A stretch of DNA of 9,540 nucleotides from Gammaproteobacteria bacterium. GTDB taxonomy: Bacteria; Pseudomonadota; Gammaproteobacteria; Arenicellales; DRJH01. Below the pieces are notes generated by a model. It was not told where the DNA came from. It did no database searches and worked only from the letters and a program-made list of their open reading frames with translations. The stretch is from positions 1-9,540 of the forward strand of contig DRJH01000212.1 in NCBI GenBank assembly GCA_011052285.1. Direction: 5' to 3'. A program made the translations under genes and the position numbers. Below are positions 1 to 7,908 of this stretch, piece after piece (the first letter of the stretch is position 1; each line of letters starts with the position of its first letter).

Positions 1-84
1 ATCGAGAATCCGTATGTCTTCCTTTTTCATCTTCGTTATCAGTTCTGTCTCGTGGCCGATCAAGTCAGGCAGACCGAGAGGCAA
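1..84 (-). CDS. Possible 5' end of a divergent minus-strand gene, cut by the window edge (uncharacterised)
   Basis: On the minus strand a frame is open from a TAA at 90-88 to the window edge. It reads TLPLGLPDLIGHETELITKM followed by KKEDIRILD. A TTG at 84-82 or an ATG at 30-28 could start it; neither has a convincing Shine-Dalgarno sequence (only GAAG just before the ATG). The composition is amphipathic and looks protein-like, but about 28 codons cannot be assigned to a family. If real, it is divergent from the helicase operon and shares its upstream region. It may equally be a gene remnant or a chance open frame. Confidence 0.25.
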   Translation of the reverse strand, partial: MPLGLPDLIGHETELITKMKKEDIRILD

Positions 85-274
85 CGTTTAATAGATCTTT
101 TTGATAGCTCAATTAGGGGAAATAGTCAGAACGTGTGTGCACGCGATCTTTTCGGCTTTTGATGGAGATAAAATATATTGCAAGCGTACTTGTGCGGACG
201 ATTTCGCATGTGTCAGGCCGCCCAATACAGCATGACGGCATTAATTTAGTGCACAATAAATTTCAGGTGAATAA
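85..274. promoter_or_regulatory. Upstream region of the helicase operon; probable location of its promoter
   Basis: This stretch has no convincing coding frame and precedes an operon with no other promoter candidate. A -10-like TATATT lies at 174-179 and an overlapping TAAAAT at 169-174. I find no good -35 hexamer at 16-18 bases from either, so the promoter may need an activator or may lie elsewhere in the region. The hexamer palindrome GTGCAC occurs twice, at 137-142 and 249-254. The first is embedded in CGTG-TGTG-CACG (132-143). These could be paired regulator sites, but six-base palindromes are weak evidence. Confidence 0.3.
265..270 (+). promoter_or_regulatory. Ribosome binding site of the helicase gene
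   Basis: AGGTGA lies four bases before the ATG at 275. It is the only good Shine-Dalgarno match near the start and supports ATG 275 as the true start. The RelE-like domain also begins directly at this methionine. Confidence 0.6.
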
Positions 275-2413
275 ATGTACTTCCGCATAGCCGATATCTT
301 CACTGATAGCCTCGCCAAACTGACTGGTGACGAGCAGAAAGCTGTAAAGACCACCGCGTTCGATCTACAATTAAATCCGGCTAATCCGGGAATGCAGTTT
401 CACAAGCTTGATAAAGCCAGGGACCCCAATTTTTGGTCAGTCCGCGTCAGTCGGGATATTCGGCTAATCGTACATAAGACGGACAAGAGTTTATTGCTTT
501 GTTACGTCGACCATCATGACAAAGCCTATCATTGGGCGGAACGTCGAAAACTGGAAACACACCCGAAGACCGGGGCGGCACAGTTGGTGGAAGTGCGGGA
601 AATGATCAGGGAGATCACCATCCCAAAGTACGTTGCCCAAGTCGATATTCAGGTTGATCAGCCAGCAGCACCAAAACCATTGCTGTTTGCTGACATATCC
701 GATGACGACTTGTTGGGTTATGGAGTGCCAGCTGAGTGGCTGGATGATGTGCGTGGGGCCAACGAAGACAGCGTACTAGAGTTGGCCGATCATTTGCCTG
801 GTGAGGCAGCAGAAGCACTTCTGGAATTGGCGACTGGCGGTACTCCACAGATTGCCCAGCCTGTAGCTGTAAGCGCTGATCCGTTTGAACATCCCGATGC
901 ACAGCGCCGCTTTCGAGTAATGATGAATGTCGAGGAACTTGAACGTGCACTGGATTACCCTTGGGAGAAATGGACGATTTTTCTCCATCCGGCGCAGCGT
1001 CAGTGGGTTGAAAAAGACTATAACGGCCCGGCACGGGTTTCAGGGTCGGCTGGCACGGGTAAAACAATCGTCGCTTTACACCGGGCCGTTTTTCTTGCAC
1101 GCAATCACCCCGATACGCGAGTGTTGCTTACCACCTTTTCTGAAACTTTGGCCAATTCACTAAGAACTAAGCTGAGACGGTTAATCAGTAACGAACCACG
1201 TATTGGCGAGCGACTGGAAGTCCATGCTATTGATGCGATAGGTCGGCGATTATATGAATCACATTTCGGCTCTGTGGAAATCGCATCCAGTGAAGTAATA
1301 CGACAACTTCAAACAGAAGCAGCGACGCACAGGGAGGTGCTAATGTCGCGGGAGCCAGGGATGGCGGGAGCGACCGGAGAAGTAAAAAATCATAAGTTCA
1401 GCCAGCGATTTTTGGAGACCGAATGGGAAGAGGTTGTGGATGCATGGCAGTTGGACACATGGGAGGCATATCGTGATGTCAGGCGGCTAGGCCGCAAAAC
1501 GCGCCTCCCAGAGAAACAGCGTGCGATGCTTTGGTCTATCTTTGATCGTGTCCGCTCACAGTTGGTAGACCGAGGCTTAATTACTTACCCCGGTTTATTT
1601 AGCCAACTTTCTGCTCAGCTTGCGGAGCGGAAATACCCGCCTTTCGACTTTGCCGTCGTTGATGAAGCGCAAGATATTAGCATTCCTCAATTGCGATTTC
1701 TTGCAGCGCTTGGAGGCCGACGCCCAAACAGCCTCTTCTTCGCCGGCGATCTGGGCCAAAGAATCTTCCAACAGCCCTTCTCCTGGAAAGCACTTGGCGT
1801 CGACATTCGCGGTCGTTCCCGCACTCTCCACATCAATTACCGAACCTCACATCAGATCAGGATGCAGGCTGATAGATTACTCGGGCCAGAAGTTTCTGAC
1901 GTGGATAGTAATATCGAAGATCGACGCGGTACCATTTCAGTATTCAACGGACCGACTCCCGGCATTCAGGTTCTGGGTAGTGTTGAAGAAGAATGCAAAG
2001 CGGTTAGTAAATGGCTATCGGATCGAAGCAGTGAAGGAGTGCTACCCCACGAGATTGGAGTATTCGTACGTTCTAACAAGGAACTGAAACGTGCTCGTGA
2101 TGCAGTCGAGGATGTCGGGCTCCCGTTCAAAGTGCTTGACGAGAACCTTGAGACGATCAGCGGATACGTTTCTATCAGTACTATGCATCTTGCTAAGGGT
2201 TTAGAGTTTCGTGCGGTTGTAGTGATGGCTTGTGATGATGAAGTTATTCCCCTGCAGGAACGGGTAGAGACAGTAGTTGATGACTCGGATTTGGAAGAGG
2301 TCTACAACACAGAACGCCACCTATTGTACGTTGCCTGTACCCGCGCACGGGATCACCTGCTGGTGACGAGCGCCGATCCAGCGTCTGAGTTTCTTGATGA
2401 TCTTCGGATGTGA
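275..2413 (+). CDS. RelE/ParE-fold domain fused to a UvrD-like SF1 DNA helicase
   Basis: A 712-residue two-part protein, probably cytoplasmic. Residues 1 to about 95 resemble the RelE/ParE/YafQ toxin fold: FWSVRVSRDIRLIVHK at 53-68, then a basic/aromatic end, DHHDKAYHWAERR at 79-91. A helical linker follows (about 136-190, LLGYGVPAEWLDD region). The rest is an SF1A helicase with every motif visible: LHPAQRQWV (237-245), Walker A GSAGTGKT (257-264), Walker B VVDEAQD (461-467), motif III GDLGQ (491-495), motif IV NYRTS (521-525), motif V MHLAKGLEF (637-645) and motif VI LYVACTRARD (684-693). It is expected to be an ATP-driven 3'-5' translocase or helicase. The intact motifs argue for an active enzyme. 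I recall similar RelE-domain helicases as widespread in proteobacteria. The toxin-like domain may bind RNA, a ribosome or a partner; whether it cleaves RNA cannot be seen. The gene leads an operon with Mre11-like and Rad50-like genes. A segment (1880-1938) recurs at the right window edge. Confidence 0.9.
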   Translation: MYFRIADIFTDSLAKLTGDEQKAVKTTAFDLQLNPANPGMQFHKLDKARDPNFWSVRVSRDIRLIVHKTDKSLLLCYVDHHDKAYHWAERRKLETHPKTGAAQLVEVREMIREITIPKYVAQVDIQVDQPAAPKPLLFADISDDDLLGYGVPAEWLDDVRGANEDSVLELADHLPGEAAEALLELATGGTPQIAQPVAVSADPFEHPDAQRRFRVMMNVEELERALDYPWEKWTIFLHPAQRQWVEKDYNGPARVSGSAGTGKTIVALHRAVFLARNHPDTRVLLTTFSETLANSLRTKLRRLISNEPRIGERLEVHAIDAIGRRLYESHFGSVEIASSEVIRQLQTEAATHREVLMSREPGMAGATGEVKNHKFSQRFLETEWEEVVDAWQLDTWEAYRDVRRLGRKTRLPEKQRAMLWSIFDRVRSQLVDRGLITYPGLFSQLSAQLAERKYPPFDFAVVDEAQDISIPQLRFLAALGGRRPNSLFFAGDLGQRIFQQPFSWKALGVDIRGRSRTLHINYRTSHQIRMQADRLLGPEVSDVDSNIEDRRGTISVFNGPTPGIQVLGSVEEECKAVSKWLSDRSSEGVLPHEIGVFVRSNKELKRARDAVEDVGLPFKVLDENLETISGYVSISTMHLAKGLEFRAVVVMACDDEVIPLQERVETVVDDSDLEEVYNTERHLLYVACTRARDHLLVTSADPASEFLDDLRM
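1880..1938 (+). repeat. Direct repeat, copy 1 (inside the helicase gene)
   Basis: This 59-base segment encodes LGPEVSDVDSNIEDRRGTIS of the helicase, just after motif IV. It matches 9482-9540 at 52 of 59 positions, in the same orientation and reading frame. The two copies lie 7.6 kb apart. Copy 2 reaches the window edge, so the full repeat is longer than what is visible. Confidence 0.85.
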
Positions 2414-2415
2414 CT

Positions 2416-3678
2416 ATGTGGAAATTTATTCACGCGGCAGACGTCCACCTCGATAGCTCCCTGCATGGCTTGGAGCGTTATGAAGGTGCACCTGTGGAGG
2501 AAATCCGTAGCGCAACCCGCCGTGCCTTTGACAACCTTATTGAGCTTGCAATTGATGAGGAAGTCGATCTCGTGCTACTGGCCGGCGACCTCTACGACGG
2601 TGATTGGAAGGATTACAATACGGGCCTCTATTTCGTTGAACGTATGGGACGCCTCCGGGAAGCAGATATTCGAGTCTTCATAGTTGCAGGCAATCATGAT
2701 GCAGCGAGTCGAATTACCAAATACCTTCGCTTGCCTGACAACGTCAAGATGTTTGCGACACGCACGCCTGAGCGGGTCGTTCTGGAGGATCTGGATGTGG
2801 CTATCCACGGTCAGGGCTTTGCAAGTCGGGCAGTAACGGAAGACCTCTCGCAGGCCTACCCCCAGAGTGATCCACAGCTCTTTAATATTGGTTTGTTACA
2901 CACCTGCCTCAATGGTAAACCGGGTCACGAGCCCTATGCTCCCTGCACGGTCGATGGGCTGCGCTCCAAAGGATATCAGTACTGGGCACTGGGCCATGTC
3001 CATAAACGTGAAGAGGTAAGCCGGAATCCATGGATTGTGTTTCCGGGCAACATACAGGGGCGACATATCCGTGAGACAGGCCCAAAGGGCTGCACGCTGG
3101 TGACCGTCGATAGTGGTGAGGTATCCGAGGTTACGCACCGCGATCTTGATGTTATACGCTGGTCACTTTGTGAAGTGGATGTGAAGGACAGCGAGACAGT
3201 CGATGACGTATACGAGCAAGTGCGCGTGGCGCTACAACAAGCGCTCGATACCGCCGAAGGTCGGCCGGTCGCAGCACGATTGGTGCTGCAGGGTGCCAGT
3301 GCTGCCCATTCTCGTTTGCACGCAGAAATCGAACACTGGACACAGGAGTATCGCGCCCTGGCAACCGGCCTTGGTGGCGCCGGAATCTGGTTGGAGAAGG
3401 TATTGCTTAAGACGCAGCCATCCATTTCCGTCGATAGCATCCTTGCGCGTGATGATGCGCTGGGCGGTCTGTTACGTGGCATTCGGGATATGGAGTTGGA
3501 TGACACCGCACTGGCGAAACTAGCCAATGAAGTGTCCGCGCTGCGCCAAAAACTCCCTGCCGAAATTCTAAGCGGTGAAGATCGTTATGATCCAACCGAT
3601 CCACAACAACTCAAGGTCGTCCTGGAAGACATTAAAGAGCTGCTAGTGAACCGCTTGATAACGACGGAGAAGGCGTGA
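2416..3678 (+). CDS. SbcD/Mre11-like (YhaO-type) metallophosphoesterase, putative DNA exo/endonuclease
   Basis: A 420-residue calcineurin-like phosphoesterase of the SbcD/Mre11/YhaO group. All metal-binding motifs are present: DVH (9-11), GDLYD (57-61), GNHD (92-95), LLHT (161-164) and GHVH (193-196), followed by FPGNIQGRH (209-217). This predicts an active Mn2+-dependent DNA nuclease. The C-terminal half (about 240-420) is less conserved and should hold the capping and partner-binding regions that contact the Rad50-like ATPase. The start could be GTG at 2410, overlapping the helicase stop, or ATG at 2416. I prefer 2416 because a GGA at 2406-2408 lies seven bases before it and the next residues are the family's usual FIHAADVHL. 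It begins two bases after the helicase stop and ends overlapping the next start, so all three genes are probably translated from one transcript. Family membership is near certain; its DNA substrate is inferred. Confidence 0.92.
   Translation: MWKFIHAADVHLDSSLHGLERYEGAPVEEIRSATRRAFDNLIELAIDEEVDLVLLAGDLYDGDWKDYNTGLYFVERMGRLREADIRVFIVAGNHDAASRITKYLRLPDNVKMFATRTPERVVLEDLDVAIHGQGFASRAVTEDLSQAYPQSDPQLFNIGLLHTCLNGKPGHEPYAPCTVDGLRSKGYQYWALGHVHKREEVSRNPWIVFPGNIQGRHIRETGPKGCTLVTVDSGEVSEVTHRDLDVIRWSLCEVDVKDSETVDDVYEQVRVALQQALDTAEGRPVAARLVLQGASAAHSRLHAEIEHWTQEYRALATGLGGAGIWLEKVLLKTQPSISVDSILARDDALGGLLRGIRDMELDDTALAKLANEVSALRQKLPAEILSGEDRYDPTDPQQLKVVLEDIKELLVNRLITTEKA
3666..3673 (+). promoter_or_regulatory. 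Ribosome binding site of the Rad50-like gene, inside the end of the preceding gene
   Basis: The purine-rich GGAGAAGG ends four bases before ATG 3678, with GGAG eight bases away. It lies within the last codons of the phosphoesterase gene. It supports ATG 3678 over the overlapping GTG at 3675 and suggests translational coupling through the TGATG stop-start overlap. Confidence 0.55.
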
Positions 3679-6600
3679 TGGAGATTCGGAAGCTCAATCT
3701 CGTTGCGTTTGGACCGTTTTCCGACCGTATATTGTTATTTGATCAGGAGGCGTGTGGACTCCATATCGTCTACGGATCCAATGAAGCGGGAAAGAGCTCG
3801 GCGCTGCGTGGGTTGAAGTCGCTACTATATAATATCGACGAGCGTACTCCTGACAATTTTCTTCACGCTAATGACAAGCTCCGCATCGAGGGGTGTGTAC
3901 GTGCTGCAGATGGACACGAGCTCACTTTTGCGCGCCGTAAGGGACGAAAGAATACGCTATTGTCCATGGATGGTGAATCGCTTAACGATAAGGCGCTGGC
4001 CCCGTTTCTCCAGGGCGTAACGCAAGAGCTTTTTGAAATGCTCTTTGGGATTGATCACCATGCGCTGGTTCAGGGTGGCCAAGAAATTCTAGAGCAGAAG
4101 GGCGAGGTTGGACAGGCGCTCTTTTCTGCATCACTAGGCAGTCATGCGTTACATACGGTGCTCGGCCAACTTGATGAGGATGCCGACGGACTTTTTCGAC
4201 CAAGGGGGGCAACACAAACGATCAACTCGGCTCTGAAGGCTTATACGAATTTGAACAAGGAGATCAGGGACCGATCACTATCATCCAGGGAATGGGACGA
4301 ACGTCGCCGTGCACTGGCGCGGACTACCAAGGACTTAGAACAAATTCAATCTGAACTTGCTGATAACCGGGTTGAGGTCAATCGCTTGAAGCGCATTCAG
4401 CGCGTCCTACCCAAACTAGCCCAACGGAATGAACTTCTGCAAAAGCTTGAGGCGTTGGGTGAGGTTATTGTCCTTTCGGACGATTTCGGAGAGCGTCGCC
4501 AGAAGGCGGTCACAAAGCGGGAGACAGCACAGGCGATTATTCAAAAGGCAAGATCTCGACTCGACGGACTCCAAGAGCAATTCGAAGGGCTCACCGTGCG
4601 TCAGGAGGTGCTGGAACAAAGCGAAAACATCGAGTCCTTCCATACGCGATTGGGCAGCCACCGCAAGGCAATGCAAGACCGGCCGCACCTCGGGGCGGAA
4701 TACAAACAGCTACTCACTGATGCTGAATCCCTGCTCAAGGATGTGCGTCCGGATCTTGCGTTGGCGGATACTGAAGTATTGCGTCCGGTGTTTGCAAAAA
4801 GACAGCGAATTACCGAACTGGGAAATCAAAATCCTGTTCTGGTATCGCGAGAAAAACAAGCGAAAAGCAACCAGCGTGAAACAGAAGAACGGCTGAAGGA
4901 TGTACGCAAGGATTTCCAGAAACTTACAGACACCGGATCACCCGAAACTCTGCGCAGAGCCGTTGTAGCAGCAAGGAAGTCGGGTGATGTGGACAGTGCA
5001 ATCCAAGCCGGCCGGAGTGAGCTTACTACATCACAAGAGCAATGTGCCGCCGACTTAGCGAGACTCACCCTCTGGAACGGTTCGCTGGAAGATGTCCCCG
5101 GCATGCCCGTGCCAACCCGAGAGAATATCAATCGGTTTGAAGAGCTATACACTGAGCTCGATAAGCGTGCCCAGCGTCTCCGGGAAAAGCAGGAAGAGAT
5201 GGCAGAAGCATTGCGTGAAGCATCGCGACGATTGGATGAGATACAGCGTGCAGGTACGGTACCGACAGAAGAAGAATTGATCAAGGTCAGGACTGAGCGC
5301 GAGCAGGCCTGGCAGTTATTGCGTCGTCAGTGGATTGAGGGGGAAGACGTTAAAACAGAGGCAAGTGTAATTGATGCTGAACGTGCACTTCCTGATGCAT
5401 TCGAATACCGGGTGATCGGTGCTGATGAACTGGCGGACCGTTTGCGTCGCGAGGCCGACCGCGTCCACACGAAGGCGAGTCTGCTGGCCGAACAGGAGAC
5501 TGTGAAACAACGCGCCGGAGAGATTGCACAGCAGCTTGATGAATGCGCAGTTGAGAAAAAACAGATCGATACCGACTGGGAGGCATTGTGGAGTCCCTGC
5601 GAAATTCAGCCACACACGCCGCGCGAGATGCGGGCATGGCTGGATAATCTGGAAAAACTCCGCGACCGAGTGGCACAGTTGAGCACGCTACGGCAGCAGG
5701 TCAGCGACCTTGAACATACCTGTGACACGCAAATACAGTTACTCAAAAAACATTTGCAGAGCCTTGGGGAAGATGGTGCTGACACTGCATCACTTGAAGC
5801 CGTACTCCTTGAAAGTGAAGAAGTCGTTGGCGAGCTCGAGGAAATCATCCGGCAGCGAGCGACACTGGATAAGGAGATCAAGACACTGGAACGCGATCAG
5901 GAGTCTGTCCGTGCGGAGTGTCAAGCGGCAAGCGGCGAACTCGATGAGTGGAAAGCGCAATGGAAAGAGGTGGTAGAGGGCGTTGGTCTGGAAGGCGATG
6001 CCTTGCCGTCTGAGGCAGCCGATGTCATCGACAAGCTCAGGGAACTGTTCGCAAAACAGAGTGATGCGGAGAAACTGCAAATACGTATACAGGCTATTGA
6101 TGAAGATGCAGAGTCGTTCAGTGGTCAAGTCGGTAGTGTGGTTGCGAACATAGCCCCCGAATTTGCAAAGCTGCCGGCGGAAGAAGCGGTAACGCACCTC
6201 AATACATTGTTATCGGAAAGTCGAACTGGGCAATCCCGCCGTCAGCAGATCGAGGAACAATTGCAACAGGCACGACAGGACATCCAGGATTCCGAGGCGA
6301 CAATCCAAACCATGACCGAGCATCTGGATGCGCTGTGTGTGGAGGCAAAACAGGATAGCCATGCTGATTTGGAGGAAGCCGAGCGAAAGTCGGCCGAATA
6401 CTTTCGACTGAAAGCGGAAGTCGGCAACGTGGAACAAGAGCTTCTGGATACGGGTGAAGGTGCAACCCTGGCGGAACTTAAAGTGGAAGCAAAAGATGTT
6501 GATCCGGATGCGTTGCCCGGACAGATAGTTGCACTGACCAGCAAAATCGATGAGGAACTGGAGCCGAGGCGAACGGTGCTTGCCGAGACCAAGGGCCGGG

Positions 6601-7172
6601 AGGAAAAGGAACTGGAACTCATGGATGGCAGCGACCACGCCGCAGCGCTTGCGGACCAAGGCCAGTCTGTACTTGCGAGTATCCGATCCAATGCTGAACG
6701 ATACGTCCGTCTAAAACTGGCGGCGCGAATTCTGCGTGATGAGATCGAGCGTTACCGAAAAGAGAACCAGGGCCCGATGGTTAAGCGGGCTAGTGAACAT
6801 TTTGCTGTACTTACACGAAACTCATTCCAAGAATTAAGGACTGGCTTCAATGAGAAAGATGAACCTGTACTTGTAGGAATCCGTCCTGACGGAGAGCGGG
6901 TGCACGTGGAAGGGATGAGCAATGGAACCCGAGATCAACTGTATTTGGCGTTGCGCCTTGCGTCGCTTGAGAAATATATGGAGAGCTCAGACCCCATGCC
7001 CTTCATTGTGGATGACATACTCGTTGATTTTGACGATGAGCGTTCCGCAGCCGCACTCAGCGCACTTGCGGAACTTGCCCAAAAGACACAAGTTATTCTT
7101 TTTACGCACCACTCAAGGGTTGTAGAGCAGGCAAGGAAGATAGATGGCGCCGTGCATGTACATGATTTGTAG
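3678..7172 (+). CDS. SbcC/Rad50-like (YhaN-type) coiled-coil AAA ATPase
   Basis: A 1164-residue SMC/Rad50-type ATPase. The N-terminal lobe carries Walker A GSNEAGKSS (33-41), preceded by the typical MEIRKLNLVAFGPFSD. A very long central region, roughly residues 180-1010, is rich in Glu, Gln, Arg, Lys and Leu heptads and should form antiparallel coiled coils. The C-terminal lobe has an ABC signature-like SNGTRDQLYLALRLA (1081-1095), a Walker B region FIVDDILVDFDD (1109-1120) and an H-loop FTHH (1142-1145). No CxxC zinc-hook motif is visible in the coiled coil, as in YhaN-type rather than classical SbcC/Rad50 proteins, so dimer joining at the apex must differ. It should pair with the adjacent Mre11-like protein to bind and process DNA ends. 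The ATG overlaps the preceding stop by one base. The ATPase head is complete at both ends. Confidence 0.92.
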   Translation: MEIRKLNLVAFGPFSDRILLFDQEACGLHIVYGSNEAGKSSALRGLKSLLYNIDERTPDNFLHANDKLRIEGCVRAADGHELTFARRKGRKNTLLSMDGESLNDKALAPFLQGVTQELFEMLFGIDHHALVQGGQEILEQKGEVGQALFSASLGSHALHTVLGQLDEDADGLFRPRGATQTINSALKAYTNLNKEIRDRSLSSREWDERRRALARTTKDLEQIQSELADNRVEVNRLKRIQRVLPKLAQRNELLQKLEALGEVIVLSDDFGERRQKAVTKRETAQAIIQKARSRLDGLQEQFEGLTVRQEVLEQSENIESFHTRLGSHRKAMQDRPHLGAEYKQLLTDAESLLKDVRPDLALADTEVLRPVFAKRQRITELGNQNPVLVSREKQAKSNQRETEERLKDVRKDFQKLTDTGSPETLRRAVVAARKSGDVDSAIQAGRSELTTSQEQCAADLARLTLWNGSLEDVPGMPVPTRENINRFEELYTELDKRAQRLREKQEEMAEALREASRRLDEIQRAGTVPTEEELIKVRTEREQAWQLLRRQWIEGEDVKTEASVIDAERALPDAFEYRVIGADELADRLRREADRVHTKASLLAEQETVKQRAGEIAQQLDECAVEKKQIDTDWEALWSPCEIQPHTPREMRAWLDNLEKLRDRVAQLSTLRQQVSDLEHTCDTQIQLLKKHLQSLGEDGADTASLEAVLLESEEVVGELEEIIRQRATLDKEIKTLERDQESVRAECQAASGELDEWKAQWKEVVEGVGLEGDALPSEAADVIDKLRELFAKQSDAEKLQIRIQAIDEDAESFSGQVGSVVANIAPEFAKLPAEEAVTHLNTLLSESRTGQSRRQQIEEQLQQARQDIQDSEATIQTMTEHLDALCVEAKQDSHADLEEAERKSAEYFRLKAEVGNVEQELLDTGEGATLAELKVEAKDVDPDALPGQIVALTSKIDEELEPRRTVLAETKGREEKELELMDGSDHAAALADQGQSVLASIRSNAERYVRLKLAARILRDEIERYRKENQGPMVKRASEHFAVLTRNSFQELRTGFNEKDEPVLVGIRPDGERVHVEGMSNGTRDQLYLALRLASLEKYMESSDPMPFIVDDILVDFDDERSAAALSALAELAQKTQVILFTHHSRVVEQARKIDGAVHVHDL

Positions 7173-7181
7173 TCAATGGTT

Positions 7182-7197
7182 CTGCTTATTCAAGCAG
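7182..7197 (+). terminator. Weak hairpin that may terminate the helicase operon
   Basis: CTGCTT and AAGCAG form a six-pair stem around the loop ATTC, nine bases after the Rad50-like stop. The following bases (ATATATTTTAG from 7199) are A/T-rich but not a clean T-run. Placement suits a terminator, but the structure is weak. Confidence 0.35.
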
Positions 7198-7245
7198 CAT
7201 ATATTTTAGATTGAGTAAGGGTGGGAGCGGTGATATTCCGGTGCG

Positions 7246-7629
7246 TTACTTCGTGAGATAAGGGTTCGGTTCAGGAAAATTTCCCTCCGGAAAAACCGCT
7301 TTCGGGTCCGGCAGCAGGTAACCCCTGATCCTGCTTTTCTTGTGCGTACTGGTGACGGTATAGGTGTGGATGTTGGTGCCATCCGGGCGGCGTTGGTGTA
7401 GCCGGAGCTTGGTGAATCGCTTCTGTACGAGTTCCCAGTTTTCGCGGTCGAAGTCTTTGAAGATCGCGGGGCTTACGAGCAACATTCCTTCCGGCACTAT
7501 GTGTATGTGGGCGTTTACCGAGTTTACCTCGAAAGATCGCGAAGCAATACCTTGGCGAAGCCAGGATAGGAAGGTAAGCCCGGGATCGTTTTCCTCATCC
7601 TGTATGGACTGGTTGGGTTGCTTTGTAAC
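7246..7629 (-). pseudogene. MobH/TraI relaxase, C-terminal domain remnant (TraI_2_C, DUF1528 type)
   Basis: A minus-strand frame opens after a TAA at 7632-7630 and runs to TAA at 7248-7246. It contains the conserved end of MobH-family TraI relaxases: LTFLSWLRQGIAS, then HIHIVPEGMLLVSPAIFKDF, then LVQKRFTKLRLHQRRPDG, and RGYLLPDP near the end. In complete relaxases this is the last domain of a several-hundred-residue protein that nicks DNA at the transfer origin. Here only about 127 codons remain. The only in-frame start is a GTG at 7497 inside the domain, so a functional relaxase cannot be made. The N-terminal remnant lies on the same strand at 8572-8820, so both probably come from one gene. 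A free-standing small protein of unknown role cannot be excluded. Confidence 0.8.
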
Positions 7630-7908
7630 TTAAATGTTTGGTGCAACCGGTGTCGTGCTCAACGGATAATATGGAAAGAATTAGGGGTTGACCTATAACT
7701 GATTGAAATCTCATCGGATTGTCATTGTTTCCGAGGATGCCCGTAAATACGGAATAAGGCGGCGCTCCCTTGGAGACGCCAAATATATTATTGGCAGATT
7801 AACAATATATGCAGGTTTCCCGAGATCAGCAATCCGATTTCAAATTGGATTAGTTGAAATGTTCTGCTGTGCTGTTTTAAAGACACTGACGGGTAAGCGG
7901 TAGCTAGA
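7630..7908. other. Gene-free interval with a cluster of inverted repeats
   Basis: Between the relaxase remnant and the toxin stop I see no credible gene. A 66-codon plus-strand frame from a TTG at 7703 has no Shine-Dalgarno sequence and no recognisable motif. The interval is notable for four successive inverted repeats between 7742 and 7851, listed separately. It may be part of what came in with the toxin-antitoxin pair, or residue of the deleted relaxase middle, though no relaxase-like peptide was recognised in it. Confidence 0.5.
7742..7851. repeat. Four consecutive inverted repeats (possible structured RNA or DNA hairpins)
   Basis: In order: CCGTA-AA-TACGG at 7742-7753. GGCGCTCC-CTT-GGAG-A-CGCC at 7762-7781, eight pairs with one bulged A. 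An A/T-rich repeat at 7784-7811 with ten-base arms (ATATATTATT against AACAATATAT, one mismatch) around GGCAGATT. And AATCCGATTT-C-AAATTGGATT at 7831-7851, near-perfect with one G/T mismatch. Each alone would be unremarkable; four in 110 bases is a clear local excess. They could be terminators for convergent transcripts, a small RNA, protein-binding operators, or single-strand structures of a mobile element. I cannot match them to a known RNA family. Confidence 0.5.

Noticed and set aside
615..1100. Minus-strand open frame of 161 codons opposite the helicase gene
   Set aside because: No recognisable motif, and it lies across the helicase Walker A region. The opposite strand clearly codes.
2976..3527. 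Minus-strand open frame of 183 codons inside the phosphoesterase gene
   Set aside because: It is Ser/Arg/Pro/Thr-rich with no domain, and lies wholly opposite a gene with intact catalytic motifs. It is an antisense shadow.
6210..6691. Two overlapping minus-strand frames of about 149 codons opposite the Rad50-like coiled coil
   Set aside because: Their Ser-rich and Leu/Phe-rich composition is what the complement of Glu/Gln-rich coiled-coil codons gives; neither has its own ribosome binding site.
7703..7903. Plus-strand 66-codon frame in the interval next to the toxin gene
   Set aside because: TTG start, no Shine-Dalgarno sequence, no family resemblance, and it runs through the inverted-repeat cluster.
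7742..7905. Integron attC site as the explanation of the hairpins
   Set aside because: I could not find the paired conserved seven-base core sites (GTTRRRY and RYYYAAC) at the ends, and no integrase is present.
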